Below, piece after piece: positions 1 through 9,591 of a DNA stretch of 64,000 nt. The notes below the pieces were generated by a model. The model ran no database searches and was not told where the DNA came from. It saw only the letters and a program-made list of their open reading frames with translations. Location: positions 6,273,001 to 6,337,000 of the forward strand of contig NZ_LT629693.1 of NCBI RefSeq assembly GCF_900099825.1, given 5' to 3'. The DNA comes from Bradyrhizobium ottawaense. Its GTDB lineage: Bacteria > Pseudomonadota > Alphaproteobacteria > Rhizobiales > Xanthobacteraceae. Every line of letters starts with the position of its first letter. Position 1 is the stretch's first letter. A program made the position numbers and the translations under genes.

Positions 1-3
1 GGG

Positions 4-210
4 TTAGGCTGCCAAGCGGTCTGGCGGTTGGTTGAAGTAGGCTTGATCCGGAGTGGCGTCGTCAAGGCTTTAGTGCGGTCGACGGCCATTGTAGAAGTCG
101 AGATACCGGCCGATCGAGGCGCGGGCCTCGCTGACGTTGTCGTAGGCTCGCAGGTACACTTCCTCGTATTTGAGGCTTTCGGACATTCTTGATACCGTTT
201 TCGCAGAAGC
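4..210 (-). mobile_element. IS3-family transposase C-terminal relic
   Basis: The minus strand encodes the end of an IS3-type integrase (KYEEVYLRAYD, then ARASIGRYLDFYNGRRPH, then SLDDATPDQAYF). An in-frame TAA follows RRPH, and the frame no longer matches the family upstream of about 190. The rest of the element, including the DDE core, is missing, so this is a dead 3' fragment. Confidence 0.7.
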
Positions 211-244
211 GTATTTTCACTTGGAGACCATAGGCTGAGGAGCA

Positions 245-970
245 ATGACGCTAACATTTGCCATACCCGACATACATGGCCGCCTCGATCTCCTTGATGC
301 AGCTATTGAAAGAATAACCGAGCGTTCAGCGGGCAACCGAGCGACGATCATTACATTAGGTGACTATGTCGACCGCGGACCGAATAGTTGTCAGGTACTC
401 GAACGACTGATGGGATGGAAATCAGAAAGCGCCACACTTGTGAGCTTGAAGGGCAATCATGAGGCAATGATGTGGGAAACCTGCAACCATTTAGCAGAGC
501 TTGGTCGGTGGGTCGAGAACGGCGGCGACCGGACCTTAGCGTCCTATGGAGCTTGTACGCAGACGAATCCCGATTTGCGGTTAGTGCCACAAGAGCATTT
601 AGAATGGATAGCCAACCTCGCTCTGATGCACGTCGATCGGCACAGAGTGTTCGTCCATGCCGGAGTGGATCCAAGAATTCCGTTGGATCGGCAAAGCGAG
701 CAAACACTGCTATGGAAGCGATACGCGGTGGGATTTGATCGCGGCCACGGCAATAGGCACGTCGTCCATGGACATCATGCGGATCCAAAAGCGCCGATTG
801 CTACGGGAGGCAAGACCAATCTTGATGGATTGGCGTGGAAAACAGGCCGCCTCGTAATCGGGGTGTTTGACGATGATCGTCCCGGCGGTGCTGTGGAGTA
901 CCTGGCGGTCAACTCGGATCCCGGCTGGTCTGGTAGCCTTTCGGATTTGCAGCGGGACGATCCGATCTGA
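245..970 (+). CDS. Calcineurin-like metallophosphoesterase (serine/threonine phosphatase type)
   Basis: A 241-residue soluble enzyme with the full di-metal phosphoesterase set: PDIHGR (residues 8-13), GDYVDRG (39-45), GNHE (70-73), HAGVD and a late HGHH. The order and the length fit the bacterial PrpA/PrpE and ApaH-like phosphoprotein or dinucleoside-tetraphosphate phosphatases. The substrate cannot be told from sequence. GAGGAG eight bases before the ATG fixes the start. It is a single gene, divergent from the IS3 relic and convergent with the GH5 gene. Confidence 0.85.
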   Translation: MTLTFAIPDIHGRLDLLDAAIERITERSAGNRATIITLGDYVDRGPNSCQVLERLMGWKSESATLVSLKGNHEAMMWETCNHLAELGRWVENGGDRTLASYGACTQTNPDLRLVPQEHLEWIANLALMHVDRHRVFVHAGVDPRIPLDRQSEQTLLWKRYAVGFDRGHGNRHVVHGHHADPKAPIATGGKTNLDGLAWKTGRLVIGVFDDDRPGGAVEYLAVNSDPGWSGSLSDLQRDDPI

Positions 971-1034
971 CAGCACACAAGGCAGATCTAACAGTGAACC
1001 TTCCGGCTCAATGCCGCTTCCTTAGACTGGCACT

Positions 1035-2141
1035 TTAATTCGAGCGCAGCAGTTCGAGCATTGCGCGATCAAGGCGATGACCGCGGAAGGTCTCATATGT
1101 GACGTCGGATCGGCCGCTATCGAGAATTCCGAAAGTGCCGCGGAGATTCCACATCGACCATCCCCAGCCCGCTTCTTTCCACAATCCGAGAAGATCTCTC
1201 ATCCAGGCCAAACAGACATCATGAGGGGTTTTATTGAAACACCCCCATTCCCCAACATGGATCGGCACGCCCAGTCTTTCGAGCGGCTGCCATTTTTCAA
1301 TTAGCTCAACTCGCAGCCGTTGCCTGTCCCAAGTCGACCCCCGTGTGTCGATCAATGGCCACGTCGGTTGGCCTAACGACTCAAACTCGTTCGGCGGTAC
1401 CCATGTTGCCGTATAGTGACTGATAGCCTTTGGCAGGTATCCCCGAGTGCTCTGAACGATACTCCGGTTCGCCAATCCAACGACGGGAGTTTGACCAAGA
1501 TCGGCTCCGTCCGCGAAGATCAGTCTGTGCGGATCGACCGCTCTGATCGCATCAATGAGCCTGTCAGCGATAGTCACGTATCTCGACTGATCGGTCATGA
1601 AGGGAGGTTCATTTAGTAGATCAAAGCTTAACACGTCGCTGGAAACGTCCTTGTAGCGTTTGGCGAGATACTTCCAGTGGTATGCTGCCGCAGAAAGTGC
1701 ACGTTCCATTGAGTCAGGAGGGCTGTCGAAGAGACGGTCTGGCTCAACGGCACCATTATTGACGCAATATCCGGGAATGCGATGCAGGCACAGATTAATG
1801 TGAACACCGTACCGGCGACCTAGAATGATGGCGCGGTCGAGGGGCTGCAAGGCCGCTTCGCTAATCGTCATCCAGTGCTCTTTGGTAGACCAAGCCCAGT
1901 ACGAGCAGGGCAGTCGCGCAAAATTAAATCCCCACTCCGCCATCCAGGCAAAGTCCGCTTCCTCATACCGCTGGCGCCGCTCGCCGCCGGCCAATTCCGT
2001 TAGGTTAAATCCTCGCCAACGTGGAATTTTTGGCTGCGACTGACCATCCGATGCCTGCGCAGGCTTAATTAGCGGATAGGCCACGGTGGAAACAATCGCG
2101 CCCACTGATCTTTGCAAGAAGCCGCGTCGATTTTGTTCCAT
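1035..2141 (-). CDS. Exported glycoside hydrolase family 5 protein
   Basis: 368 residues beginning with a twin-arginine signal (NRRGFLQR, then a hydrophobic stretch ending near AQA at 30). The body is a GH5 TIM barrel: the acid/base Glu lies in LLNEPP (about E178) and the nucleophile in HVGEWG (about E298), with a conserved H-Y motif near 242. Such enzymes cut beta-glucans or related polymers outside the cytoplasm. The next genes make and modify polysaccharide, so it may trim or release the exopolymer; that role is inferred. The exact substrate is unknown. Confidence 0.85.
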   Translation of the reverse strand: MEQNRRGFLQRSVGAIVSTVAYPLIKPAQASDGQSQPKIPRWRGFNLTELAGGERRQRYEEADFAWMAEWGFNFARLPCSYWAWSTKEHWMTISEAALQPLDRAIILGRRYGVHINLCLHRIPGYCVNNGAVEPDRLFDSPPDSMERALSAAAYHWKYLAKRYKDVSSDVLSFDLLNEPPFMTDQSRYVTIADRLIDAIRAVDPHRLIFADGADLGQTPVVGLANRSIVQSTRGYLPKAISHYTATWVPPNEFESLGQPTWPLIDTRGSTWDRQRLRVELIEKWQPLERLGVPIHVGEWGCFNKTPHDVCLAWMRDLLGLWKEAGWGWSMWNLRGTFGILDSGRSDVTYETFRGHRLDRAMLELLRSN

Positions 2142-2289
2142 TTTAGAGGCCTACCTGGATGTCTACGATGTCGATACCTATCTTGGTTTATGACCCGAAG
2201 CGCATAGCCTTGGTTGAAAGCATCGGCACATCCCGAAATGAAGGCGGTAGCCATCCCGAAATTAGCTGCGTAGAGGTGGTGCTATCAAT

Positions 2290-3489
2290 TTAGCTATTTC
2301 GAAACAGCTCAATCAGTTTTCCCGCTTCCTGGTCAACGTGGTGCCGTTCCAGTACGCGCGAATGCGCTGCTTCTCCCATTAGTGCGATAGATTCTGGCGA
2401 GCTGTCGAGGCAGCTCTGTATCGCAGAAGCCAGTGTTTCGACGTCGCCGGCGGGTACCAACCAGCCGTGTTGACCCGGTTCGATCAACTCGGGAATGCCT
2501 GCGACATAGGTGCTGATGACGGGCCGTTTCAATGCCATCGCTTCCATAATGACAACGGGCAAGCCTTCAGCGAAGCTCGGCAGCACCAGGGCGCGAGCAG
2601 CGAGAAGCTCGTCGCGGACCTGATCACTGCTGATCCAGCCCGTGATGCGCACCATGTCCTTGAGGTTGTAACTCGAAATGACGGCTTCGAGCTCTTCCCG
2701 CATTTCGCCGTCACCGGCCAGCACCAGTTCGAAATTTGTGCCGCGCTCCCTGAGCTGAAGGGCAGCGTCGATCAACAACAGCTGTCCCTTTTGTTCACAG
2801 AGCCTGCCAACACATACCAAGCGTATTGGAGAGCCTGGTTGTTCCGACGCTGTTTGGTAAAACGCAGGTTCAATCCCGCAATGCACCACCTTCACTTTTT
2901 GCCAATCTTGATGGGCGGTGTTGCGAAACAGTTGGCTGCGCCCGAATGAACTGACCCCGGCCACGAACGCGGCGCGTCGGATCTTTTCAGGCAATGCGAC
3001 AAATTCGGGCTTGTCGAACTCTTCGGGACCGTGCGCAGTAAAACTCCATTTTGGGCCGCCGAGTTCATGGGCGAGCATGGCGACTTCCGCCGAGTTGGTT
3101 CCAAAATGTGCGTGCAAATGTTCGATCTTTTCGGCTTGCAGCCACAGTGCAACCTGGCAAGCCTCAAGCAAATAGATCATGTGAAGCGCCAGGGACCGGT
3201 CAGACCTACGACTGACGCGCCAGGTCAGTTTGAGAGCTTCGAGAAATTGCAGAGGGCGCGTGAGTACGACATGCATGAACGCAAACAACAGCGGAACTGG
3301 ACCTCCTTGCAGAACATAGCGAGTTCGCGTCCGCTCTAATTCGTCTTCCTTGCCCTGTATGGCCTCGTTCCATCCGCGGACCGATATTCGCAGTACCTCA
3401 TGCCCCTGGCGCTCGAGGGCTAAAATCTCACGGCGAATGAAGCTGTGGCTGACCGCAGGATAGCGGTTGATCAGATATCCAATGCGCAT
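2290..3489 (-). CDS. Glycosyltransferase family 4
   Basis: 399 residues from the ATG of MRIGYLINRYP; an upstream in-frame start would add 23 unlikely residues. It has the GT-B layout: an N-terminal acceptor domain with SHSFIRREI, then a C-terminal nucleotide-sugar domain with the E-x7-E motif (AEGLPVVIMEAM). It resembles WcaL/colanic-acid-type transferases that build exopolysaccharide repeat units from UDP- or GDP-sugars. It follows the GH5 gene on neither a shared transcript nor a clear overlap, and is divergent from the deacetylase. Confidence 0.85.
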   Translation of the reverse strand: MRIGYLINRYPAVSHSFIRREILALERQGHEVLRISVRGWNEAIQGKEDELERTRTRYVLQGGPVPLLFAFMHVVLTRPLQFLEALKLTWRVSRRSDRSLALHMIYLLEACQVALWLQAEKIEHLHAHFGTNSAEVAMLAHELGGPKWSFTAHGPEEFDKPEFVALPEKIRRAAFVAGVSSFGRSQLFRNTAHQDWQKVKVVHCGIEPAFYQTASEQPGSPIRLVCVGRLCEQKGQLLLIDAALQLRERGTNFELVLAGDGEMREELEAVISSYNLKDMVRITGWISSDQVRDELLAARALVLPSFAEGLPVVIMEAMALKRPVISTYVAGIPELIEPGQHGWLVPAGDVETLASAIQSCLDSSPESIALMGEAAHSRVLERHHVDQEAGKLIELFRNS

Positions 3490-3674
3490 TTCAACCACTC
3501 GAAAGGTTAATTCCTGACACCACCCACCCGATTGCGGCAAGCGAGGAGCCAGGAACATAATTCTGGATTAAACTGCACGCACATTAACCGCCTTGTCAAC
3601 GAGTTGCCCTGTTTCCTTGCATCCATCGTTCCGTCGATTAGAGTAAACGGTGCTCCCAACCCCACTCATAAAAT

Positions 3675-4625
3675 TTGCGGTCGCAATTGTTTGGTCTGGC
3701 TCGCGATAAACTGACGACAATCCTGTTTCACAGGTTCTTCTTTGCAGAGGAGCCCGACGTCCGCTCGCTCGATCGGTTAAAGCGACAATGCGAATGGCTG
3801 CGCCGTCACTTTACTGCCTTGAGCCTGGATGCGGCGACCGATGCTCTGCAAACCGGGCGGTTGCCAAATAGGCCTCTGCTGATCACCATTGACGACGCCA
3901 AAGTCGAACTTCTGCGGGTCGCCGATATTTTTGCAGAGTTTGAACTTCCGATTGCGATTTTCGCCTGTGTAGGATGGTGCGCCAAAGAAAGTCCAGATCA
4001 AGACAGTCTCCTGGCTCGGTTGGTCAACGAATTGGAGTGGTACCGAGGGCCCGTCAGGACCATCAAAACCCGGAAAGGTAGCATCACGGTCGGGGCAGGG
4101 GCGCTTGAAACAGCAAAGGCCGTTGATCTTATCTTGGCCGATAGGGATGGATCAGAATTAGAAGCCGTCCTGGCCGGGATTGCGGATAGTTTTTCCCATC
4201 CCCGCATTAGTTGCTCGTGGTCTGAATTGGCTGGGCTGAAGGCTTCGGGTGTCGCTATCGGCGGACATTCGGTCAGTCACGTCAATCTGGCGGCGGCAAG
4301 CCAATTGCGGTTGGAATTTGAAATCTCCGAAACCAGGCGATTACTCGAAAGCAAAGTTGGTCGTTCTGACTCTTTTGCGTATCCGTACGGAATGAGCAAT
4401 ACATTCAGCGCGTCGACCACGTCTCAATTATCAAAACAGGGATTTCGCTATGCGTTTTTGACGCATTCAGATTTTGCAAGCCATCGGACCAATCCCCTGC
4501 AGATCCCAAGAATAGCGATGCCTGACCGCCCCATGTCAAAGGCAGAATTTCAGATCAGGGTTGCTGGTGCAGGGGTGATCTATCGAAAGCTCAAGCAATC
4601 GAAGTTTTCATTGGGTAGGCAGTGA
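3675..4625 (+). CDS. Polysaccharide deacetylase (NodB-homology, CE4) family protein
   Basis: About 316 residues. ITIDDA (near 74) replaces the usual TFDDG but keeps both aspartates, and GGHSVSHVNL supplies the metal-binding H-S-x-S-H. FAYPYG later in the chain is also typical of the family. There is no signal peptide. The start is uncertain: no ATG exists near the N-terminus, and TTG at 3675 or 3687 are the candidates. It sits 76 bp before the GT2 gene on the same strand, consistent with N- or O-deacetylation of the same polymer. Confidence 0.75.
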   Translation: MRSQLFGLARDKLTTILFHRFFFAEEPDVRSLDRLKRQCEWLRRHFTALSLDAATDALQTGRLPNRPLLITIDDAKVELLRVADIFAEFELPIAIFACVGWCAKESPDQDSLLARLVNELEWYRGPVRTIKTRKGSITVGAGALETAKAVDLILADRDGSELEAVLAGIADSFSHPRISCSWSELAGLKASGVAIGGHSVSHVNLAAASQLRLEFEISETRRLLESKVGRSDSFAYPYGMSNTFSASTTSQLSKQGFRYAFLTHSDFASHRTNPLQIPRIAMPDRPMSKAEFQIRVAGAGVIYRKLKQSKFSLGRQ

Positions 4626-4701
4626 TTTCGTAGCTTGATGCTATCACTGAAAAAAGCACAGCACGGCTGTTCGGCCGCTTCGAATTGATTGGTTGTGATA
4701 C

Positions 4702-5904
4702 ATGCTGACCTTTGCCTCCGTCTTCCTGGTCGCGCTAGTGGGCCTACTCAGCGTTCCCATTACGCTCTTTTTCATCGAGGTGCTTGCGTCGCTCTATTCC
4801 GTGACTGAACCATCGTCAGACATATCGGGTCTCGACAAGCTAAAACGGGCGACAGTTATTGTACCAGCACATAACGAGAGCGTTGGGATTATTCCCACGA
4901 TCGAGGATATAAAGTCGCAATTGGGACCGCGCGATCGCTTGATTGTCGTTGCCGATAATTGCTCTGACGATACGGGGGCAATTGCCGCAGCAGCAGGAGC
5001 GCAAGTTATCACGCGAAACGATCAGACCAAAATCGGAAAGGGATATGCCCTAGGATTTGGAATAAATCACGCCAGCCTCGATCCTCCTGACTTTGTCGTT
5101 TTCATCGACGCAGACTGCAGAATTCAAGCCGACATGATTAGAAGGCTGAAGAATGCCTGCGGCAAACTTCGGCGACCCGTGCAAGCTTGCTTTCTGATGA
5201 AGTCGCCAGAAAACTCGCCTATTGATCATAGCTTGGCTGAATTCGCTTGGATCATAAAAAACTGGGCTCGCCCGCTCGGGATGAGGTATCTCAATTGGCC
5301 CGTCCAACTGATGGGCACGGGCATGATCTTTCCTTGGGACGTCATACGTTCCGCGCCATTGGCAAGCGGCGATCTGGTAGAGGATATGAAACTCGGCCTC
5401 CATTTGGCTGCGATTGGCAAAGCGGCGCATTTTTTTCCCTTTGTGATCGGCTCAAGTGATTTTCCGACGTCGAACAAGGGTGTCGAGAGCCAGCGTCAGC
5501 GATGGGTTCAAGGTCACCTCGGTATGATCTTCAGAGGCGTGCCTAGACTTCTGTTTCAGGCAGTTGCTCGCCGTAATCTGGAATTGCTAGTACTCACGCT
5601 GGATCTAGCGATCCCGCCCTTATCACTACTTGGGCTCTTGGTTATTGGAACGTTTTTGCTCGCTTCGGTTCTATGCTGCTTCGGCGCTTCCCCGGCGCTC
5701 ATTCTAGTTGCAGCAGCTAATCTTGCGGCATTCGCGCTCGCCATTCTGTTCGCGTGGCTTAAGTTCGGCAGGACCATCCTGCCTGCTCGCGCATTATGGT
5801 CGATCGGTTCGTTGCTTCTGAAGAGGATCTGGCTTTACAGCCAGATCTTGATGGGGCGAACCGCTACAACTTGGGTGAGAACAGATCGCAGCAAATCGGA
5901 CTGA
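4702..5904 (+). CDS. Processive-type glycosyltransferase family 2, membrane
   Basis: 400 residues with an N-terminal membrane helix, then a GT2 core: VIVPAHNES, DNCSDDT, FIDADCR (metal/UDP site), VEDMKLG and the QRQRWVQGH (QxxRW) motif of processive synthases such as cellulose and hyaluronan synthases. Two or three hydrophobic segments follow after residue 290. It probably polymerises or extends a cell-surface glycan at the inner membrane. It is in line with the deacetylase upstream and the DUF4118 protein downstream. Confidence 0.85.
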   Translation: MLTFASVFLVALVGLLSVPITLFFIEVLASLYSVTEPSSDISGLDKLKRATVIVPAHNESVGIIPTIEDIKSQLGPRDRLIVVADNCSDDTGAIAAAAGAQVITRNDQTKIGKGYALGFGINHASLDPPDFVVFIDADCRIQADMIRRLKNACGKLRRPVQACFLMKSPENSPIDHSLAEFAWIIKNWARPLGMRYLNWPVQLMGTGMIFPWDVIRSAPLASGDLVEDMKLGLHLAAIGKAAHFFPFVIGSSDFPTSNKGVESQRQRWVQGHLGMIFRGVPRLLFQAVARRNLELLVLTLDLAIPPLSLLGLLVIGTFLLASVLCCFGASPALILVAAANLAAFALAILFAWLKFGRTILPARALWSIGSLLLKRIWLYSQILMGRTATTWVRTDRSKSD

Positions 5905-6004
5905 GCCAAGCCGCTGTCGCAAAGGTTAAGAGAGTGCTATCAACAACCTGCGCTCGCTTGCTTGCAAGCCACCTCAAGATGGCGACAACTGAATTGCTCG
6001 AGCA

Positions 6005-6583
6005 ATGAAGATCAGACGAGTTCAGGAATCCATGTTCAGTGCTCCAGATCCCCTGATCTTTAGGAGTCTGGCCTATATTTTAGCTGCTGCAGTTGTGGGC
6101 AGCGAAAAAATCTTAGGCGGCACCGCTTTAGCGCTTTTTGCAACGATAATATCTGTGATGGTCGGCGGCTACCTTTTCCCGGCGAATAGACCGCGCAACA
6201 ATCTGCGCAAGGCGATCTACGGACGTCTAAGCCGGATTAGTAGCATACGTTGGCGCAGGCGGCTCGTGTGGGCAATTTTGATGATAGCGGGAGTTGCTTT
6301 CCTTAATGGCTATGTGGGAGGAGATTCGCTGGGGCTGGAATACAGTTTCTTCCTGATCGCAATCTTCATTGCGTCGCTTCTGTTCGGAATGCCAATCGCG
6401 ATTGCCGCCTGGTTGCTCAGTTTTTTGTTGGTTTACTATTTTGTTGTGCCGCCCAAGAGCAGTTTTGAAATTGGGTCCATCAAAGAATTCGCGGATTTGA
6501 TCGGCTATTTCTATCTCGGGTTGGCAATGCTGGCGATTGCAGTCCTTTTTCGTGCGTCGTCTTCACCCGAAAAGACGCCTTAG
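6005..6583 (+). CDS. DUF4118 (KdpD-like sensor) membrane protein
   Basis: 192 residues with about five hydrophobic segments. FVVPPKSSFEI resembles the membrane-embedded DUF4118 module found in KdpD and related sensor kinases, but here no kinase domain follows; the protein stops just after the last helix (RASSSPEKTP). It lies 100 bp after the GT2 gene and is the last gene before the PEP-CTERM array. It could be a stand-alone membrane sensor module or the remnant of a kinase. Confidence 0.6.
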   Translation: MKIRRVQESMFSAPDPLIFRSLAYILAAAVVGSEKILGGTALALFATIISVMVGGYLFPANRPRNNLRKAIYGRLSRISSIRWRRRLVWAILMIAGVAFLNGYVGGDSLGLEYSFFLIAIFIASLLFGMPIAIAAWLLSFLLVYYFVVPPKSSFEIGSIKEFADLIGYFYLGLAMLAIAVLFRASSSPEKTP

Positions 6584-7025
6584 TTGGGCAGCTAGACCTC
6601 TTAAAGTCGCATCGACGAAGAGCAAGATCGCATTGGCCCTGGCTAGTCGAAGTAGCTGCACGGATGAAGAGGCCGTCGATGCCGGGCCTGGGCTTATGGG
6701 GCCGGCCAATCTACAGAATGAATCCTCGCAGCAAGAACCAGGTAGGCGGCCAGTCTTGCCGAGGTGGCAGCTACAAGAGCTGCGGGGGCATCCTGGCTTC
6801 TTCTGTCGGGCCCAGTCCCACCAAACACCGGACGGGTTGTTGGCCCGATGATGCGAGTTCGCTGTCAAATGAAGAGTATTTAATTGGATCACGCGGCTCG
6901 CTAAATTAACCGCCTGGATCATGGTTAATAACTCGCAACAAAGTTATTGCGGGCCTGAAATCCGACTGCTAATATAAAAGCGATATTTCCGGCGCATATC
7001 GCTGTTGTTGTTGGAGGGATTTGTC
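6584..7025. other. Intergenic leader before the PEP-CTERM array
   Basis: No convincing gene. The last 120 bases are AT-rich with repeated TTAAT-type sequence, then GAAATCCGACTGCTAATATAAA, a segment resembling one before the next PEP-CTERM gene (near 7950-7975). The promoter of the first array gene probably lies here. Confidence 0.4.
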
Positions 7026-7742
7026 ATGCGAAATAAATTGATTGGTTCCGCAGTCGCTTTTTTTTCGATGTGCGCCATGGCTCATGCGAGCACAATGACG
7101 ATCGATTACTATTCGGTCCCGAATAACGGTCTGAACGGTGATTTCGGCATTTGCTGTTCTTCCCCTCCGGCGACCTTGCCAAACATCGCAGTCGGAGATG
7201 CCCTCGGTCCTAACGGATTGCCTGTATCGGTCGGAGGTCCAAACCCCGTTCAAACCGTTAATCCGGTGACCCACGAAATTATGTGGTGGACCAATTTCAC
7301 CGGATCCGCCACGGCCACGCTTCCCTATTTTGACCCCACCGTATACGCCCCGAACGGGGGTGGTTCAGATAATAGCCTTCTATTTCAAACCGCGATTTTG
7401 TCGGGAACCGTTCACGGCACGGGTGGCCCCGCCTCTTTGACGGTCACTGGCGACGACGATGTGCTGGTTTATCTTGACGGCAAGTACGTGGGCGGAATTC
7501 CGGGCGTTCATGGCTCGGAAACAACGACCGTGTCCCTCGGCTCCTTCTCGGGAGATGAGGCCCTTAAGGTCTTCTTTGCCGACCGCGCCCGCGTTGACGC
7601 TGTGCTCGGTTTGAGCATCGACGGTGCAACGGTCACCGGCGTTCCCGAGCCGTCAACCTGGGCCATGATGATCCTTGGTTTCTTTGGCGTCGGCTTCATG
7701 GCGTATCGCCGCAAGAACCAGCACGCGGTCCGCCTCGCCTGA
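7026..7742 (+). CDS. PEPxxWA-CTERM surface protein with fibro-slime-like domain (array member 1)
   Basis: 238 residues. The ATG at 7026 has GGAGGG seven bases upstream. A signal peptide ends near AHAS (about residue 22). The middle contains [15 protein letters not shown] followed by a late VFFADRAR, the pattern of the fibro-slime/PA14-like carbohydrate-binding fold. The end is the sorting signal: [13 protein letters not shown], a short helix, YRRK, then the terminal VRLA. Exosortase is expected to cut at the PEP motif and hand the protein to the surface or matrix. It has its own terminator. Confidence 0.85.
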
Positions 7743-7764
7743 GTGGGTATCTGCATGTCTTTGG

Positions 7765-7793
7765 AAAGCCGCCTGCGGGCGGCTTTTCTTTTG
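7765..7793 (+). terminator. Rho-independent terminator of array member 1
   Basis: AAAGCCGCC/GGCGGCTTT, a 9-bp perfect stem with a 4-base loop, followed by a T-rich run. It lies 22 bp after the stop codon. Confidence 0.85.
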
Positions 7794-8018
7794 TGTGGTG
7801 CTTGCTTGTACACACCTGGCGAAGGCCTCGGTGGCGCGGTTTTATTGCTTGTGCTCAGGCGACGTGGCGTTGGGGCTCGGCCCACAACTGACCGTGTTGA
7901 TATTAAATGCCGGAAATTATCTTTAATTCGTGTAAGAGCTGTTGCAGACCAGAAATCCGATCGATAACGTAAATTCTCGATATTTGTTTTACGACGGTGG
8001 AATTTAGAAGGAATTGAA

Positions 8019-8687
8019 ATGCGAAGGATTCTGGTTTCGGGCTTCAGTGCCTTGGTACTTGCTCTCAGCGCGTCCGCCGCATCGGCAGCCACGGTAACGT
8101 GGACGACGTGGGACAGCATCTCATCCGGTACCGCGGGTCCGATTACCGTGGCGTTCAACGGTCCGGCAAATGACATCATCCACGGGTATCCGAGCTATGG
8201 CCCCGCGGGGACCTTTGCCGACGGGGTGATTGTTTCGAATGGGCCTTCGTCGAGCAATAACATTCTGCAACTTGTAGGTGGCAATAGCACCACCCAGACC
8301 CTTACGTTTTCGCAGGCGGTTGTTAATCCGGTTTTCGCGATTTGGAGCTTGGGCCAGGCCAGAGGGCCAGCGGCGTTCGTATTCGATCAAACACCGACAT
8401 TCGTTGCCGGCGGGCCGTCCAACGAATACGGTGGCCAGGCTATTTCGGTCGTTGGCAATGCGGTCGTCGGCGTGGAAGGCAATGGCACGGTTGAATTTCT
8501 CGGAACCTTCTCCCAACTGACGTGGACCAATCCGCTGTACGAAAACTGGTATGGATTCGATGTTGGCTTCCAATCTGTCGCAGCCGTTCCGGAGCCGTCC
8601 ACGTGGGCGATTCTGATGCTGGGCTTTGCTGGCCTGGGCGTTATGGCTTATCGGCGCAAGAACACGATGGCTTTGGCAGCCGCCTGA
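8019..8687 (+). CDS. PEPxxWA-CTERM surface protein (array member 2)
   Basis: 222 residues; AGAAGGAA precedes the ATG. The signal peptide ends at ASAA (about 24). The ectodomain is all-beta with VFAIWSLGQ, EYGGQ, VEGNGTVEFLGTF and ENWYGF, blocks shared almost word for word with array member 12 at 19193, so the two are paralogues. The C-terminus is PEPSTWAILMLGFAGLG with YRRK. The tail ends ALAAA rather than RLA. The ectodomain family has no name that I recognise. Confidence 0.85.
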   Translation: MRRILVSGFSALVLALSASAASAATVTWTTWDSISSGTAGPITVAFNGPANDIIHGYPSYGPAGTFADGVIVSNGPSSSNNILQLVGGNSTTQTLTFSQAVVNPVFAIWSLGQARGPAAFVFDQTPTFVAGGPSNEYGGQAISVVGNAVVGVEGNGTVEFLGTFSQLTWTNPLYENWYGFDVGFQSVAAVPEPSTWAILMLGFAGLGVMAYRRKNTMALAAA

Positions 8688-8709
8688 ATAAGTTCGTAGC
8701 ATGCAATTG

Positions 8710-8738
8710 AAAAGCCGCCGAAAGGCGGCTTTTCTTTT
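8710..8738 (+). terminator. Rho-independent terminator of array member 2
   Basis: AAAAGCCGCC-GAAA-GGCGGCTTTT, a 10-bp perfect stem with a GAAA tetraloop, followed by CTTTT. Confidence 0.85.
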
Positions 8739-8894
8739 GGTCGGTTGTCAGATGAAATCGGTCGGATAACCTTTGCGCCTTCCGGACGCGCGTAGCGGAT
8801 GGCCAGCGTTTGATTCGTGCAAGGCAATCGGGAGCAGGCAAAGCGGCTTCCGGTCTTGATGCGGTGCTCGCGACCAGCGCCTTTGCGCTGAAGC

Positions 8895-9077
8895 CTAAAC
8901 CCGCGTCGACAATGACACTCCAAGCTTCGCTGCCATGACCGCAGTTGCACCGGGTGTTCTTTTCAGCGCCTTCGCGATTTTGCCGACGCCTACCTTTGTC
9001 TTCGCCATTGTCTTCATCTGGCGTACATCGGCTTTGGTCCACTCGCGACGGACAATCTTCTTCTTGGTCTTGGCCAT
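8895..9077 (-). CDS. Small basic protein of unknown function
   Basis: 60 residues from MAKTKKK; GGAG lies six bases before this ATG, and a longer upstream extension is unlikely. The chain is Lys-rich, with RREWTKADVRQMK and a second helix (VGKIAKALKRTPGATAV) that looks like a minimal helix-turn-helix. A DNA-binding role is plausible but unproven. It faces the array genes and lies inside the array between members 2 and 3. Confidence 0.6.
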   Translation of the reverse strand: MAKTKKKIVRREWTKADVRQMKTMAKTKVGVGKIAKALKRTPGATAVMAAKLGVSLSTRV

Positions 9078-9336
9078 CTTTACTCCGTTTTTTGGGAGTG
9101 GCCTTGTATCATGAGCAAGCGCGATAACAATGACCCGGCGTTTGATCACTCGTCGCGAATGTAACGGGGTCACATTCCGCCGTTCGCAGCGTTTCTTGAC
9201 AATATGAAGGACGCCGTCGTGATTTGCGCAGATGAAGAGGAAGAATTTGCCTTTTGTTCTTACGGCTTGCCAACATGACATCGGTCAAATGGTTGTTCTA
9301 GAGTAGCTCATGGTTTGTTCGATGGAGGGCTCGAAA

Positions 9337-9591
9337 ATGAAACTCGCTGCTGCAGCCGCCGTCTTAATGTGCCTTTCAACGTGTGGCGCGTCATTCGCCG
9401 ACAACGATGCCAGCCGGTTCAAAATTGAAAAGGGCAAGATTATCGTCGCACAAAGCTACTGCAGGATGTGTGATGACAGCGCGACATCCTGCCGCCTGGC
9501 TTGTAACGGCTCCGGAACTTGTCTCCAGGCTTGCGATGATAAACTGAGGGATTGTCGCGAGCAGAATTGCGGCGCGCGGTATCGCCGATAA
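9337..9591 (+). CDS. Small secreted cysteine-rich protein
   Basis: 84 residues. GGAGGG lies eight bases before the ATG at 9337. A signal peptide (KLAAAAAVLMCLS, cut near SFA) precedes a mature chain with eight cysteines in CxxC and CxxxC spacings (YCRMC, SCRLAC, CLQAC, DCREQNC). Four disulfides are likely in the periplasm. No family is recognised. It sits within the PEP-CTERM array region on the same strand. Confidence 0.6.
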   Translation: MKLAAAAAVLMCLSTCGASFADNDASRFKIEKGKIIVAQSYCRMCDDSATSCRLACNGSGTCLQACDDKLRDCREQNCGARYRR

